Shown: positions 1 to 9,137, counted from the first letter of the stretch. The stretch is 64,000 nt of DNA from Arthrobacter sunyaminii (GCF_018866305.1 NZ_CP076456.1:682001-746000); one strand, 5' to 3'. The notes: a model not told the origin generated them from the letters alone. Numbers and translations are program-made.

Positions 1-756
1 CTGCGCTATCTGGGCGGCGTGGTGCGGCTGGACTTTGGCTTCACCAACCCGCCCGAGGAATCGGTGGCCTCCAAGATTGCCTCGGCATTCCCGGTCACCC
101 TGCAGCTGACCCTGCTGGGCATCCTGCTGGCCGTGTTCCTGGCCCTGGTGCTGGGCGTGACCAGCGCCCTGTACCGTGACCGCTGGCCCGACCAGGCCAT
201 CCGCGTCTTCTCGATTGCGGCCATCGCGACGCCCTCGTTCTGGCTCGCGATCCTGCTCATCCAGTGGTTTGCGCTGCCGGCGGGCTCGATCTTCCCCACC
301 GGCGGACTGGACTGGGCCGATCAGTACGGCTTTGTCGGCTGGATGTACTCCATGGCCCTGCCCGCGCTGGCCCTGGGCCTGCCGGTTTCCGCATCCCTCA
401 TCCGGGTGGTGCGGACCTCCATGGTCGAGGAGCTGGACCGCGACTACGTGCGCACGGCCATCGGCAACGGAGTTCCGTACCGGACCGTCGTGGCCCGGAA
501 CGTGCTGCGCAACGCCCTGGTGACCCCGGTTACCGTCCTGGGCCTGCGCATCGGATACCTGCTCGGCGGCGCGGTGGTGATCGAGAAAATCTTCAACCTC
601 AACGGCATGGGAGACCTGATTATTGTCGGGCTCAACACCTCCGACACCAACCTCGTCCAAGGTGCGGTGCTGACCATTGCAGTGGCCTTCGTCGTCGTCA
701 ACATCCTGGTGGATGTCCTCTACGTACTCATCAATCCCCGGATCCGGACGGTATAA
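1..756 (+). CDS. Peptide-type ABC transporter permease (DppB-like), 5' end outside window
   Basis: The reading frame is open from base 1, so this is the C-terminal 251 residues of a longer permease; the ATG-like start lies upstream. It carries about five hydrophobic segments and the cytoplasmic EAA-type loop of binding-protein-dependent permeases (around 'RTAIGNGVPYRTVVARN'), which contacts the ATPase. The family is DppB/OppB. It is two bases upstream of the next subunit and in one operon with nanA, nanK and nanE, so the likely substrate is sialic acid, as in SatABCD-type importers, rather than peptides. Family call is firm; substrate is inferred from context. Confidence 0.9.
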   Translation: MRYLGGVVRLDFGFTNPPEESVASKIASAFPVTLQLTLLGILLAVFLALVLGVTSALYRDRWPDQAIRVFSIAAIATPSFWLAILLIQWFALPAGSIFPTGGLDWADQYGFVGWMYSMALPALALGLPVSASLIRVVRTSMVEELDRDYVRTAIGNGVPYRTVVARNVLRNALVTPVTVLGLRIGYLLGGAVVIEKIFNLNGMGDLIIVGLNTSDTNLVQGAVLTIAVAFVVVNILVDVLYVLINPRIRTV

Positions 757-758
757 CC

Positions 759-2927
759 ATGCGCAACGGACTCGCTGAACGGCTCGCCACTTCCGGCGCC
801 CGCTTCACCTCCCTGAAACTCAGCTCCAAGCTCGCCCTGGGGTTCCTGGTCCTGGTGGCGTTCATCGCCGTCACCGGGCCTATGCTTGCCCCCTTCGGCG
901 AGAACGAATCCAGTGCCCCGGTGCTTCCTCCCGGCGGAGAGCACCTGATGGGCACCGACGGAAACAGCTACGACGTGTTTTCCCGGCTGCTGTACGGTGC
1001 CCGGGTGTCGGCCGCGATCGGCCTCGGGTCAGTGCTTGTGGCCGTGGTCCTGGGCGCCGTCCTCGGAGCCCTGGCCGCGACCTCCCGGAAAGCGGTCAAC
1101 GAAGGCATCATGCGGGTCCTGGACATCATGATGGCGTTCCCCGGCATCGCTCTGGCCGCCGCACTGCTCTTCGCGCTCAAGGACTATTCGGTCGCCCTCT
1201 TCGGGTCCACCGTTCCGGTGATCATCTTCGCCATCGCCATTGTCTACACGCCGCAGCTGGCCCGGGTGGTCCGTGCCAACGTGCTGGCCCAGTACGGGGA
1301 GGACTATGTCCGCGCCGAACGCGTGATCGGCGCCGGCCGCCTGTTCATCCTGACCAGGCACGTGGTGCGCAACACCGCGGCTCCCGTGCTCGTCTTTGCC
1401 ACGGTGATGGTGGCTGACGCCATCATCCTCGAGGCATCGCTGTCCTTCCTCGGCGCCGGCGTCCAGCCGCCGTCCGCTTCCTGGGGCAACGTGATGGCCG
1501 ACGGCCGCAACGTGGTCTTCAGCGGCGCCTGGTGGCCGACGACGTTTGGCGGCATCGCCATCCTGCTCACCGTCCTGGCCCTGAACATCCTGGCCGAGGG
1601 CCTCACCGACGCCATGGTCAACCCGCGTCCGCGCCGGGCCGCACCGGTGAAGGAAGTCCTGTTGAAGGACAGCACAGCGAAGGACAGCACAGTGAAGGTC
1701 GCCACTGCCGCAGCCGCTGTTCCCTCCGCCGTCGTTCCCGCGCCTGCCGCCGCCGTCGTAACCCCGTCCGCGGATACCGAAGGAACCGTGGTGGAGGAAA
1801 CCACAGCCGGAACCCTCATCAACCAGCCCGGTTCGCTGGCCGCCCTGGCCGAGGAACTGCAGCTGCTCGCCGCCGTGGAGAACCGCCGAACCGACCGGCT
1901 GCCCGCCGTCGGCACCGACGCGCCGGTGATCCTCGAGGTGAAGGACCTGTCCATCCGCTTCCCGGGCCGCTACGGCGACACCGCCATTGTGGACCGGGTC
2001 AGCTTCACCGTCCGCGAGGGCGAAACCATGGGCCTGGTGGGAGAGTCCGGCTGCGGAAAGTCCATCACGTCCCTGGCCATCATGGGACTGCTGCCGCCCA
2101 CCGCGGTGCTCAGCGGATCCATTACGTTCAACGGCAAGGAACTGCTGACCAACGACAAGCGCGAACGCGACCAGCGCTACCGCGGCCTGCGCGGCGAGCA
2201 GATCGCCATGGTCTACCAGGACGCGCTGAGCTCGCTCAACCCTTCCATGCTGATCAAGGACCAGCTGCTGCAGCTCACCCGCCGCAACGGCCGCAAGTCT
2301 CCCCGCGAACTGCTGGAACTGGTGAAACTGGATCCGGAGCGGACGCTCAAGAGCTATCCGCATGAGCTGTCCGGCGGACAGCGCCAGCGCGTGCTCGTGG
2401 CCATGGCACTGTCCCGGTCGCCGAAGATCATCGTCGCGGACGAGCCGACCACCGCCCTTGACGTCACCGTCCAGAAACAGGTGGTGGACCTGCTCAACGA
2501 ACTGCGCGAGGAACTCGGTTTCGCCATGGTCTTCGTCAGCCACGACCTGGCCCTGGTGGCATCCCTGGCACACCGGATCACGGTCATGTACGCCGGCCAG
2601 GTGGTGGAATCCGCCGGCGCCTCCGAACTGATGCGCAACCCGCACCACGAGTACACCCGCGGCCTGCTCGGCGCCGTGCTGTCCATCGAATCCGACGCCG
2701 ACCGGCTGCACCAGATCCAGGGCACGGTTCCCTCGCCGCGCGAATTCGCCGCCGGAGACCGGTTCGCCGAACGCTCCCTGCGTCCGGACGCCGATCCGAA
2801 CCAGGTCCTGTCCTTTGTCCGCGTGGGCGAGGGCGAGCACTACTGGGCCAGCCACCTGACAGATTGCCACAACGACGACGGCGCCACCCTGGCCGCCGCC
2901 GGCACCAGTGCCGAAGGACAAGCATGA
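759..2927 (+). CDS. Fused ABC permease-ATPase subunit (DppC-DppD-like), probable sialic acid importer
   Basis: 722 residues that join two usually separate subunits. Residues 1-300 are a DppC-type permease with an N-terminal membrane segment and the EAA-like loop near residue 185. Residues 300-385 are an Ala/Val/Pro/Thr-rich linker. From about 385 there is an ABC ATPase with Walker A GESGCGKS (about 427), signature LSGGQRQR (about 536) and Walker B IIVADEPT (about 556). The C-terminal oligopeptide-type extension has lost the cysteines usual in that region. Start ATG 759 lies two bases after the preceding stop. The stop overlaps the next ATG (ATGA). The fused pair should act at the inner membrane with the second ATPase to import N-acetylneuraminate, inferred from the nan genes downstream. 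Confidence 0.9.
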   Translation: MRNGLAERLATSGARFTSLKLSSKLALGFLVLVAFIAVTGPMLAPFGENESSAPVLPPGGEHLMGTDGNSYDVFSRLLYGARVSAAIGLGSVLVAVVLGAVLGALAATSRKAVNEGIMRVLDIMMAFPGIALAAALLFALKDYSVALFGSTVPVIIFAIAIVYTPQLARVVRANVLAQYGEDYVRAERVIGAGRLFILTRHVVRNTAAPVLVFATVMVADAIILEASLSFLGAGVQPPSASWGNVMADGRNVVFSGAWWPTTFGGIAILLTVLALNILAEGLTDAMVNPRPRRAAPVKEVLLKDSTAKDSTVKVATAAAAVPSAVVPAPAAAVVTPSADTEGTVVEETTAGTLINQPGSLAALAEELQLLAAVENRRTDRLPAVGTDAPVILEVKDLSIRFPGRYGDTAIVDRVSFTVREGETMGLVGESGCGKSITSLAIMGLLPPTAVLSGSITFNGKELLTNDKRERDQRYRGLRGEQIAMVYQDALSSLNPSMLIKDQLLQLTRRNGRKSPRELLELVKLDPERTLKSYPHELSGGQRQRVLVAMALSRSPKIIVADEPTTALDVTVQKQVVDLLNELREELGFAMVFVSHDLALVASLAHRITVMYAGQVVESAGASELMRNPHHEYTRGLLGAVLSIESDADRLHQIQGTVPSPREFAAGDRFAERSLRPDADPNQVLSFVRVGEGEHYWASHLTDCHNDDGATLAAAGTSAEGQA

Positions 2928-3754
2928 GCACCGATTCCATGAGCACCGAGGCGCCCGCCCGGACCACACCGGTCCTGGAACTGCGCGGCCTCAAGGTCCA
3001 TCACCGCACCCGCACCGGATCCATCTTCCGCCCCAACATCGTCAAGGCCGTGGACGGCGTGGACTTCACCGTACGCCGCGGGGAAACCGTGGGCGTGGTG
3101 GGGGAGTCCGGCTGCGGCAAGTCCACCCTGGCCTCGGTCCTGGTGGGGCTGCAGCAGCCCACGGCGGGGGAGGTCCTGTTCCACGGGCAACCGATCAGCA
3201 TCCGCCGCGCCGCGGAACGGAAGCGCTTCGGCCAGGACGTCGCCGTCGTTTTCCAGGATCCGTCCACCGCGTTGAATCCGCGGATGACCATCCAGGACAT
3301 CCTCACGGATCCGCTGCAGGTCCACGGCATCGGAGACGCCCGCTCCCGTGCGGCCAAGGTCAAGGACCTGCTAGCGCTGGTGGGCCTGCCCTACACCGCG
3401 GCCGAGGTGACCCCGCACCAGGTCTCCGGCGGACAGCGGCAGCGCGTGGCCATCGCCCGGGCCCTGGCCCTGGATCCCGCGGTGATCGTGGCGGATGAGC
3501 CCACCTCGGCGCTGGACGTTTCCGTCCGGGCCCAGGTGCTGAACCTGCTGGCTGACCTGAAGCGCGAACTGAACCTGGGCATGGTCTTCATTTCCCATGA
3601 CATCCAGACCGTCCGCTATGTTTCCGACCGCATCTGCGTCATGTACTACGGCCGGATCGTCGAAGAAGGACCGGCCGAAGGCATCTTCGCCAGCCCGAAG
3701 GACGACTACACCCGCAAGCTGCTCGGCGCCGCGCCCAGCCTGCTGCACCCCTGA
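2924..3754 (+). CDS. ABC transporter ATP-binding protein (DppF/OppF-like)
   Basis: 276-residue ATPase beginning at the ATG inside the ATGA overlap with the previous gene, which indicates translational coupling; a longer upstream frame has no support. Walker A GESGCGKS is near residue 62, the signature VSGGQRQR near 167, and Walker B VIVADEPT follows, with the H-loop 'FISHD'. It is the second ATPase of the peptide/sialate-type importer and would pair with the ATPase half of the fused upstream protein. Length and motifs are normal for DppF. No terminator is visible before nanA 88 bases downstream, so the import and catabolic genes are probably co-transcribed. Confidence 0.92.
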   Translation: MSTDSMSTEAPARTTPVLELRGLKVHHRTRTGSIFRPNIVKAVDGVDFTVRRGETVGVVGESGCGKSTLASVLVGLQQPTAGEVLFHGQPISIRRAAERKRFGQDVAVVFQDPSTALNPRMTIQDILTDPLQVHGIGDARSRAAKVKDLLALVGLPYTAAEVTPHQVSGGQRQRVAIARALALDPAVIVADEPTSALDVSVRAQVLNLLADLKRELNLGMVFISHDIQTVRYVSDRICVMYYGRIVEEGPAEGIFASPKDDYTRKLLGAAPSLLHP

Positions 3755-3842
3755 TTTTTACCCTGTTTCACTGCACCACCTTGTTTCACTGCACCACCTT
3801 GTTCCACTGCACCAACCCATTACCAGCACCTTGGAGATATCT

Positions 3843-4775
3843 GTGGCCTCTCAGCCCATCCGCCAGTTCACCGGCGTCATTCCCCCCGTCGTCACCCCGC
3901 GTTCCGCGGACGGCAGCATCGACACCCACTCCCTGACCCGGGTCACCAAGCACCTGCTGGAGGGCGGCGTGCACGGCCTGTTCGTCCTCGGCTCCTCCGC
4001 CGAGGTGCCGTACATGACCAACGACGAGCGGGAACTGGTGGTCACCACCATTGCCGGAGTCAATGCCGGCCAGGTCCCGCTGATCGTCGGGGCGTGCGAG
4101 CAGACCACCAACCGCGTCATCGAGGAGGGCCGGAAAATGGTGGGCCTGGGCGCCGACGCCCTGGTGGTGACGTCCCCGTTCTACGCCATCCCCAACGTGC
4201 AGGAAACCGACACCCACTTCCGCAGCATCCACGCCGCCCTGGACGTGCCGCTCTTCGCCTATGACGTGCCGGTCCGCACCCACTTCAAGCTGCCGCTGAA
4301 CCTGCTGATCCAGCTGGGCCGGGACCAAGTCATCGCCGGCGTCAAGGATTCCTCCGGCGACGATGTGTCCTTCCGCCAGCTTGTCCTCGCCGCCCGCGGC
4401 ATCGACAACTTCTCCATCTTCACGGGCCACGAAGTGGTGGTGGACGGCGCCCTGCTCGGCGGGGCAGACGGCGTGGTGCCCGGTCTGGGCAACGTGGACC
4501 CGGCGGGCTACCGCCGGCTGTTCGACGCCGCCGCGGACGGAGATTTCGTCAAGGCTGCCGCGGAACAGGACCGCCTGGCCGACGTCTTCAACATTGTCTA
4601 CACGCCCACACCGGGCCGGGTTTCGGGCGGCGCCGCCGGCCTGGGCGCCTTCAAGACCGCGCTCATGCTGATGGGTGTCATCGACACCAACATCATGTCC
4701 GCGCCGATGCTGAGCCTCAACGACGCGGAAACAGCAGCCATCCGCACCATCCTTGAGCGCAACGGCCTGATCTAG
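3843..4775 (+). CDS. nanA: Dihydrodipicolinate synthase / N-acetylneuraminate lyase family aldolase
   Basis: 310-residue class I aldolase with the TIM-barrel family layout. The Schiff-base lysine is in 'GVKDSSG' (K168), the conserved tyrosine is in 'YDVP' (Y140), and the phosphate-loop-like GSSAE motif is near residue 45. I chose GTG 3843 because GGAG sits six bases upstream; the longer open frame reads through the preceding gene. Members of the family cleave sialic acid to N-acetylmannosamine and pyruvate, or make dihydrodipicolinate. The next two genes are a ROK kinase and a NanE epimerase, which strongly favours sialate lyase. Three bases separate its stop from nanK. Confidence 0.85.
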   Translation: MASQPIRQFTGVIPPVVTPRSADGSIDTHSLTRVTKHLLEGGVHGLFVLGSSAEVPYMTNDERELVVTTIAGVNAGQVPLIVGACEQTTNRVIEEGRKMVGLGADALVVTSPFYAIPNVQETDTHFRSIHAALDVPLFAYDVPVRTHFKLPLNLLIQLGRDQVIAGVKDSSGDDVSFRQLVLAARGIDNFSIFTGHEVVVDGALLGGADGVVPGLGNVDPAGYRRLFDAAADGDFVKAAAEQDRLADVFNIVYTPTPGRVSGGAAGLGAFKTALMLMGVIDTNIMSAPMLSLNDAETAAIRTILERNGLI

Positions 4776-4777
4776 CC

Positions 4778-5794
4778 ATGCCTTCCGGCACACTGCTTTC
4801 CCCGGCCCGGCGCTGCGTCATCGGGGTGGACCTGGGCGGCACCAAGACGGCCGCCGGCGTTGTTGACGAAGACGGCACGGTGCACGCCTCCGGATCCCGG
4901 CCCACCCCCGCGACCGCCGGAGCGGCGGCGATCCTGGCCACCGCCGTCGGGCTCGTTGCGGGCATGCTGGAACAGGCCCGCGCTGCGGGGCTGGAGCCGG
5001 TGGCGGTGGGCATCGGCTCGGCCGGTGTGATCAACACCTTGGACGGGTCGGTGGTATCAGCCACCGATTCGCTCACCGGCTGGGCGGGCACTCCGCTGGC
5101 GGCGCATGTCGCCGAGCAATCCGGGCTGCCGGCCTTCGCAGTCAATGATGTGCATGCCCACAACCTGGGCGAACACTGGGTGGGCGCCTCGGCCGGCGCG
5201 GACTCCAGCCTGCTGGTGGCTGTGGGCACCGGCGTGGGCGGCTCCCTGATCCTGGCCGGTGCGCCGCACCTGGGCGCACGTGCCGTGGCCGGGCACGCGG
5301 GGCATCTGGCATCGCCCTTGGCGTACGACGACGGCGGCCGTCCGCTGCCATGCAGCTGCGGACGGGCCGGGCATGTGGAGGCCATTGCCTCCGGACCGTC
5401 CATCGCCCTGCTCTACCGGCGGCTCGCCGGCGGGGACGGCGCCGCGGATCCCGTTTCTGCCGTGGATGTTGCCGTGCGGGCTGCCGCCGGGGAGCCGCTG
5501 GCCCTTCGTGCCCTGACCACGGGAGCAACAGCCGCCGGACAGGCCGTGGGCGGGCTCGCCAACATGCTGGATCCGTCCGTCGTCGTGGTCGGCGGCGGGG
5601 TGGCCGGAGCCGGTGACCTGTGGTGGACGCCGTTCCGGGCCGCGCTGCACGCCGAGCTGATGGACCCGCTGGCGGATCTTCCCGTGGTTCCGGCGGCCCT
5701 CGGCTCCGGCGCTGCCATCGTGGGAGCCGCAAGGTTCGCCTACAACCGTCTTTCCGCCGAACTCAACGCACCACAGGAGCACCACCATGTTTGA
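4778..5794 (+). CDS. nanK: ROK family sugar kinase, probable N-acetylmannosamine kinase
   Basis: 338 residues. The N-terminal phosphate loop DLGGTKT marks the ROK/hexokinase fold, and the ROK zinc motif 'CSCGRAGHVE' (around residue 192-201), preceded by GHAGH, is complete. ROK proteins include glucokinase, NagC-type regulators and ManNAc kinase. This one has no N-terminal HTH, so it is an enzyme. Between nanA and nanE it should phosphorylate ManNAc to ManNAc-6-phosphate in the cytoplasm. Its stop overlaps the nanE start by eight bases. Substrate assignment comes from the operon. Confidence 0.85.
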   Translation: MPSGTLLSPARRCVIGVDLGGTKTAAGVVDEDGTVHASGSRPTPATAGAAAILATAVGLVAGMLEQARAAGLEPVAVGIGSAGVINTLDGSVVSATDSLTGWAGTPLAAHVAEQSGLPAFAVNDVHAHNLGEHWVGASAGADSSLLVAVGTGVGGSLILAGAPHLGARAVAGHAGHLASPLAYDDGGRPLPCSCGRAGHVEAIASGPSIALLYRRLAGGDGAADPVSAVDVAVRAAAGEPLALRALTTGATAAGQAVGGLANMLDPSVVVVGGGVAGAGDLWWTPFRAALHAELMDPLADLPVVPAALGSGAAIVGAARFAYNRLSAELNAPQEHHHV

Positions 5795-6458
5795 CCTTTC
5801 CGTTCTGGCCTCCCGGCTGATCGTTTCCTGCCAGGCCTATCCGGGCGAACCCCTGCGCGATCCCCGCACCATGGCGCAGATGGCGCAGGCCGCGGTGATC
5901 GGCGGAGCCGCCGCGGTCCGGATCCAGGGCATCTCCGACCTGGAACAGACCCGTGCCGCGGTGGACGTTCCGATGATCGGCCTTTGGAAGGACGGTAAGG
6001 ACGGCGTGTTCATCACCCCCACGCTGGAGCACGCCCTGGCCTGTGTGGCTGCCGGGTCGGACGTCGTGGCGATTGACGGCACCCGCCGGCCCCGCCCGGA
6101 CGGCCGTTCCCTGGCTGAAACCATCTCTGCGCTGCATGAGCAGACCGGCGCGCTGGTGATGGCCGACTGCGGTTCCGCCCTGGACGCCAAAGCCGCCGCC
6201 GAGGCCGGGGCCGACCTGATCGGCACCACCCTGGCCGGCTACACGGGGGAGCGGCCCAAAACCGACGGCCCGGACCTGGACCTGATCGCCGAGATCGCCG
6301 CTCTGGACCTGGGCCGGCCGCTGATCGCCGAGGGCCGCATCCATTCCCCGGCGCAGGCCCGGGCATGCCTGGACGCCGGCGCATTCGCCGTCGTCGTCGG
6401 CACCGCCATCACGCACCCCACCACCATTACCGGCTGGTTTGCGGACGCCCTGGCCTAG
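5787..6458 (+). CDS. nanE: N-acylglucosamine-6-phosphate 2-epimerase
   Basis: 223 residues, the normal NanE length, with the TIM-barrel pattern 'VDVPMIGLWK', 'GSDVVAIDGT', 'MADCGSALDAKAAAEAGADLIGTTLAGYTG' split over successive strands, and 'IAEGRI' near the C-terminus. The enzyme converts ManNAc-6-phosphate to GlcNAc-6-phosphate, linking sialate breakdown to amino-sugar metabolism. ATG 5787 has AGGAG upstream and overlaps the end of nanK. It is the last gene of the operon visible here; nagA/nagB and the binding protein must be elsewhere. Confidence 0.92.
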   Translation: MFDLSVLASRLIVSCQAYPGEPLRDPRTMAQMAQAAVIGGAAAVRIQGISDLEQTRAAVDVPMIGLWKDGKDGVFITPTLEHALACVAAGSDVVAIDGTRRPRPDGRSLAETISALHEQTGALVMADCGSALDAKAAAEAGADLIGTTLAGYTGERPKTDGPDLDLIAEIAALDLGRPLIAEGRIHSPAQARACLDAGAFAVVVGTAITHPTTITGWFADALA

Positions 6459-6525
6459 CCTCACACTCGGCTGAGCTGTCTCGGGCGGGTATTCTTTGAC
6501 TGTCGTGGCTCGGGAAGGGGATCGG

Positions 6526-7329
6526 ATGGCGTGGAGCACCCGCGAACTGGCTGAGCTGGCGAAGACAACCGTGAACACCATCCGGCACTACCATCGGCTG
6601 GGTCTGCTCGAGGAGCCTGACCGGCGGTATAACGGCTACAAGCAGTATGAAGGCCGTCACCTGGTAAGTCTTCTGCGCATCCGGCGTCTTGCGGAGCTCG
6701 GCGTGCCGTTGTCGCAGATGCACGAGGTGGGCACCAGATCCGGCAGCACACCGGATGTCCTGCATGACATTGACGCTGAGCTGAAGAAAAGCATCGAACG
6801 CCTGCAGGAGGCACGGGCCCATATTGCAGCGATCATCGCGCACCGGGCGCCGGCGGACGTTCCCGCAGGATTTGAAGCCGTTGCCTCCCGTTTGTCGGAA
6901 AACGACAACGCGGTGATCCACCTGATGAGCCACCTGTACGACGGGGAGACATTGACCGATGTACTGGAGATGACGGCGGATGAAACCGATGACACCGGCC
7001 CTGACATTGACCGGCTGCCGGCCGATGCTGACGAGGAGACCCGGCAGGAGCTGGCCGGAAGGATGGCCGAGGTTCTGGCGCGGAACATGACCGATTACCC
7101 GTGGTTGGGCAACCCGGCATCACTGCAATCCGATGACGCCCACTTCACCACAAAGACAGTGGGGGACATCCTGGCCGAGTTGTACAACCCGGCCCAGCTG
7201 GATGTGATGATGCGGGCGGGCGTCCTGGCCGCCGAACGGGTGCAGGCTCAGAAGCGCCAGGCAAGTCAGCAGGACCAGGCAAGTCAGAAGGGCCAGGCAA
7301 GTCAGAACGGCCAGATCAGCGGCACGTAG
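6526..7329 (+). CDS. MerR family transcriptional regulator
   Basis: 267 residues from ATG 6526, chosen because a GGAAGGGG element lies just upstream; a TTG at 6496 is possible. Residues 1-70 form a MerR winged helix ('STRELAELAKTTVNTIRHY', then the 'GLLEEPDR' and 'NGYKQYEGRHLVSLLRIRRL' elements), followed by a helical dimerisation region and a long acidic helical domain. No metal-binding cysteine pattern is visible. The last 25 residues are three six-residue repeats (QASQQD/QASQKG/QASQNG-like) encoded by an 18-bp tandem repeat. The gene converges on and overlaps the SLC13 permease by 28 bases. Ligand and target unknown. Confidence 0.88.
   Translation: MAWSTRELAELAKTTVNTIRHYHRLGLLEEPDRRYNGYKQYEGRHLVSLLRIRRLAELGVPLSQMHEVGTRSGSTPDVLHDIDAELKKSIERLQEARAHIAAIIAHRAPADVPAGFEAVASRLSENDNAVIHLMSHLYDGETLTDVLEMTADETDDTGPDIDRLPADADEETRQELAGRMAEVLARNMTDYPWLGNPASLQSDDAHFTTKTVGDILAELYNPAQLDVMMRAGVLAAERVQAQKRQASQQDQASQKGQASQNGQISGT
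7255..7320 (+). repeat. 18-bp in-frame tandem repeat, three full copies plus one partial
   Basis: Units 7255-7272, 7273-7290 and 7291-7308 share the core CCAGGCAAGTCAG; 7309-7320 is a partial fourth unit. The period is a multiple of three, so copy-number change would keep the MerR frame. The opposite strand of the third unit holds the stop codon of the convergent SLC13 gene. Confidence 0.9.
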
Positions 7330-8915
7330 AACACGCCGGCCGCGAGGAAAACGAGGGCCAGCGGCAGCCCCAGCCGCCAATAGTCTCCAAAACGGTAGCC
7401 GCCCGGCTGCATCACCATGAGGTTCGCCGGCGTGGCGATGGGGGTGAGGAAGGCGGCGGCGCCCACCACAGTCAGCGCCATCATGAACGGCTGCACACTG
7501 ACCTCCAGCGACTGGGCAAAGGACACCGCCACGGGCGCCATCACCAGCACCGTTGCCACGTTTGAGATGAACTGGCTGAGGATGAGGGTGAGCACGCAGA
7601 TGACGAGGAGGGCGAAGTGAGGGGATCCTCCGCCCGTGAGCCGGTCGACGAGCGAAGCGATTTCATCCGCCGCACCCGATGAGACGAACGCATTCGAGAG
7701 CGGTATGAGCCCCGCAATAAGGATGACGGTGTCCCACGAGACGGCACGGAATCCCTGGGGCACGGAGACCACTCCCAGGACCACGAGGGCACCTGCCGCG
7801 AGCAGTCCCGCGATCACCGGAGGAACAACGCCGGTGGCCAGCAGGACGATGGTTCCGACAAGCACGGCGAGGCAGCGGCGCCAGCCGCGGCCGAGCGGAA
7901 CGCCCCGCTGGAGACTTTGGGACGGCTCGACGGCGATCACATCGGATGACTCGGTATAGCGGTGCAGCGCATCCCAGGGCCCGTGGATCAGCACGCCGTC
8001 GCCCGTGTGGAGGGTGAGTTCGCCCGTTGGTGCGGGGGCCTCGGGGCCGGTCGGCGGTGCGCCGCCGCGGTGCAGGGCGATGACCACGAGGTCCCCGTCC
8101 CCGATGGTCTCTCCGGGGAAAACCGTGCGTCCGATCAGCCGCGAGTGGGGCGCGACGATAACCTCGGCCACACCCTCACCTCCGGTGAAAAGCCGTCCGG
8201 CCTCGAGGTCGGCCGGGTATCTCTCCTGCCAGGACCGCACCCGCTCGCGCGGGTCGGCTGTGTTTGCCGTGAGCCGCTCGGGGGAACGCTGAGGCAGGAG
8301 GCGTCCCCCGAAGGCCACCACCACGAGCGCGGTCACCACCACGAGGGGCAGGCCCACCAGCGCAAACTCAAAGTAGCCGAACTCCCGTCCGCCTGATTCG
8401 GCAGCCATTTCGGAGACGATGATGTTCACCGGCGTTCCCGTCAGGGTCAGCAGCGATCCCGCGCCGGCGGCAAAGGCCAGTGGAATCAGCATGCGTGAGG
8501 GAACGACGCCGGACCGTCCGGCGGCGACGACGGCGACGGGCAGCAGCGCCGCAACGGCACCGTTGATGCTGATCACGGCGGAGAGTGCGGCCGCGGCAGC
8601 CATGACCGCCAGGAGCAGCCCGGCGCCGCGGAGCGACGAGCGCCGCTCGAGCTGCTGTCCGATCCACGCAGTGATGCCCGTGGCATCGAGCGCGTCGCTG
8701 AGGACAAACAGGAAGGCGATGAACAGGACAACCGGATCGCTGAATCCCTGCAGTGCTTCGGTCAGCGGAAGCACCCCGGTCGTCCACAGCGCCAGCGGGA
8801 CAAACAGGGCAACGATCACGAGCGGAACCCGGTTGGTCATGAAGCCCAGTACGGCCAGCACGAGCACCACGTACGTCGCCCACATCGGATCCAGGATCAC
8901 CTGCAGGTTTTCCAC
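7302..8915 (-). CDS. SLC13/DASS family permease with RCK-C domain
   Basis: 537 residues with about eleven membrane segments and a soluble insert near residues 235-335 that fits one TrkA-C/RCK-C domain ('GVAEVIVAPHSRLIGRTVFP', 'GDLVVIALHRGG'). Repeat signatures 'ISINGAVAALLPV' and 'SNVATVLVMAPVA' plus 'TGTPVNIIVS' are typical of divalent-anion:sodium symporters and related transporters. Likely role is uptake of a di- or tricarboxylate, sulfate or similar anion at the cytoplasmic membrane; the exact substrate cannot be read from sequence. The C-terminus overlaps the convergent MerR gene within the 18-bp repeat. Confidence 0.88.
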   Translation of the reverse strand: MENLQVILDPMWATYVVLVLAVLGFMTNRVPLVIVALFVPLALWTTGVLPLTEALQGFSDPVVLFIAFLFVLSDALDATGITAWIGQQLERRSSLRGAGLLLAVMAAAAALSAVISINGAVAALLPVAVVAAGRSGVVPSRMLIPLAFAAGAGSLLTLTGTPVNIIVSEMAAESGGREFGYFEFALVGLPLVVVTALVVVAFGGRLLPQRSPERLTANTADPRERVRSWQERYPADLEAGRLFTGGEGVAEVIVAPHSRLIGRTVFPGETIGDGDLVVIALHRGGAPPTGPEAPAPTGELTLHTGDGVLIHGPWDALHRYTESSDVIAVEPSQSLQRGVPLGRGWRRCLAVLVGTIVLLATGVVPPVIAGLLAAGALVVLGVVSVPQGFRAVSWDTVILIAGLIPLSNAFVSSGAADEIASLVDRLTGGGSPHFALLVICVLTLILSQFISNVATVLVMAPVAVSFAQSLEVSVQPFMMALTVVGAAAFLTPIATPANLMVMQPGGYRFGDYWRLGLPLALVFLAAGVFYVPLIWPF

Positions 8916-9055
8916 GCATCACCTCTGTGCCAGTTGGTCCACGCCTGCGGAAGAAGGTTGTTCGTAGAAACCAGTCAAGTGCGTTAACGCCGAGGTGTCG
9001 ATGGATCAGCATCCCCCGCGTCTGCACGGGAGGCAGAGTGCCCTCTGCGCCGGGG

Positions 9056-9110
9056 TTGACCCTGTTCCGGGAACACGGTTTCTACTGATGGAACGTCCGG
9101 AGATATCCGG
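9056..9110 (+). promoter_or_regulatory. Candidate promoter with palindromic operator upstream of the small membrane protein
   Basis: TTGACC at 9056-9061 and TCTACT at 9081-9086 are separated by 19 bp, an unusually long spacer of the kind MerR-type activators correct. The spacer contains a 13-bp palindrome TGTTCCGGGAACA (9063-9075). A second inverted repeat, CCGGA-N4-TCCGG, lies at 9097-9110. Promoter function is inferred; the -10 match is modest. Confidence 0.4.
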
Positions 9111-9137
9111 TACGCCAACCAGCAGTCAGGAACCGTC

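Noticed and set aside
1029..2969. 646-residue open frame on the minus strand
   Set aside because: It lies wholly opposite the permease-ATPase fusion, is His/Gly/Gln-rich as expected for the antisense of GC-rich coding DNA, and has no motif.
7255..7320. Short tandem repeat as a CRISPR array
   Set aside because: There are no spacers; units are contiguous and in frame with a protein.
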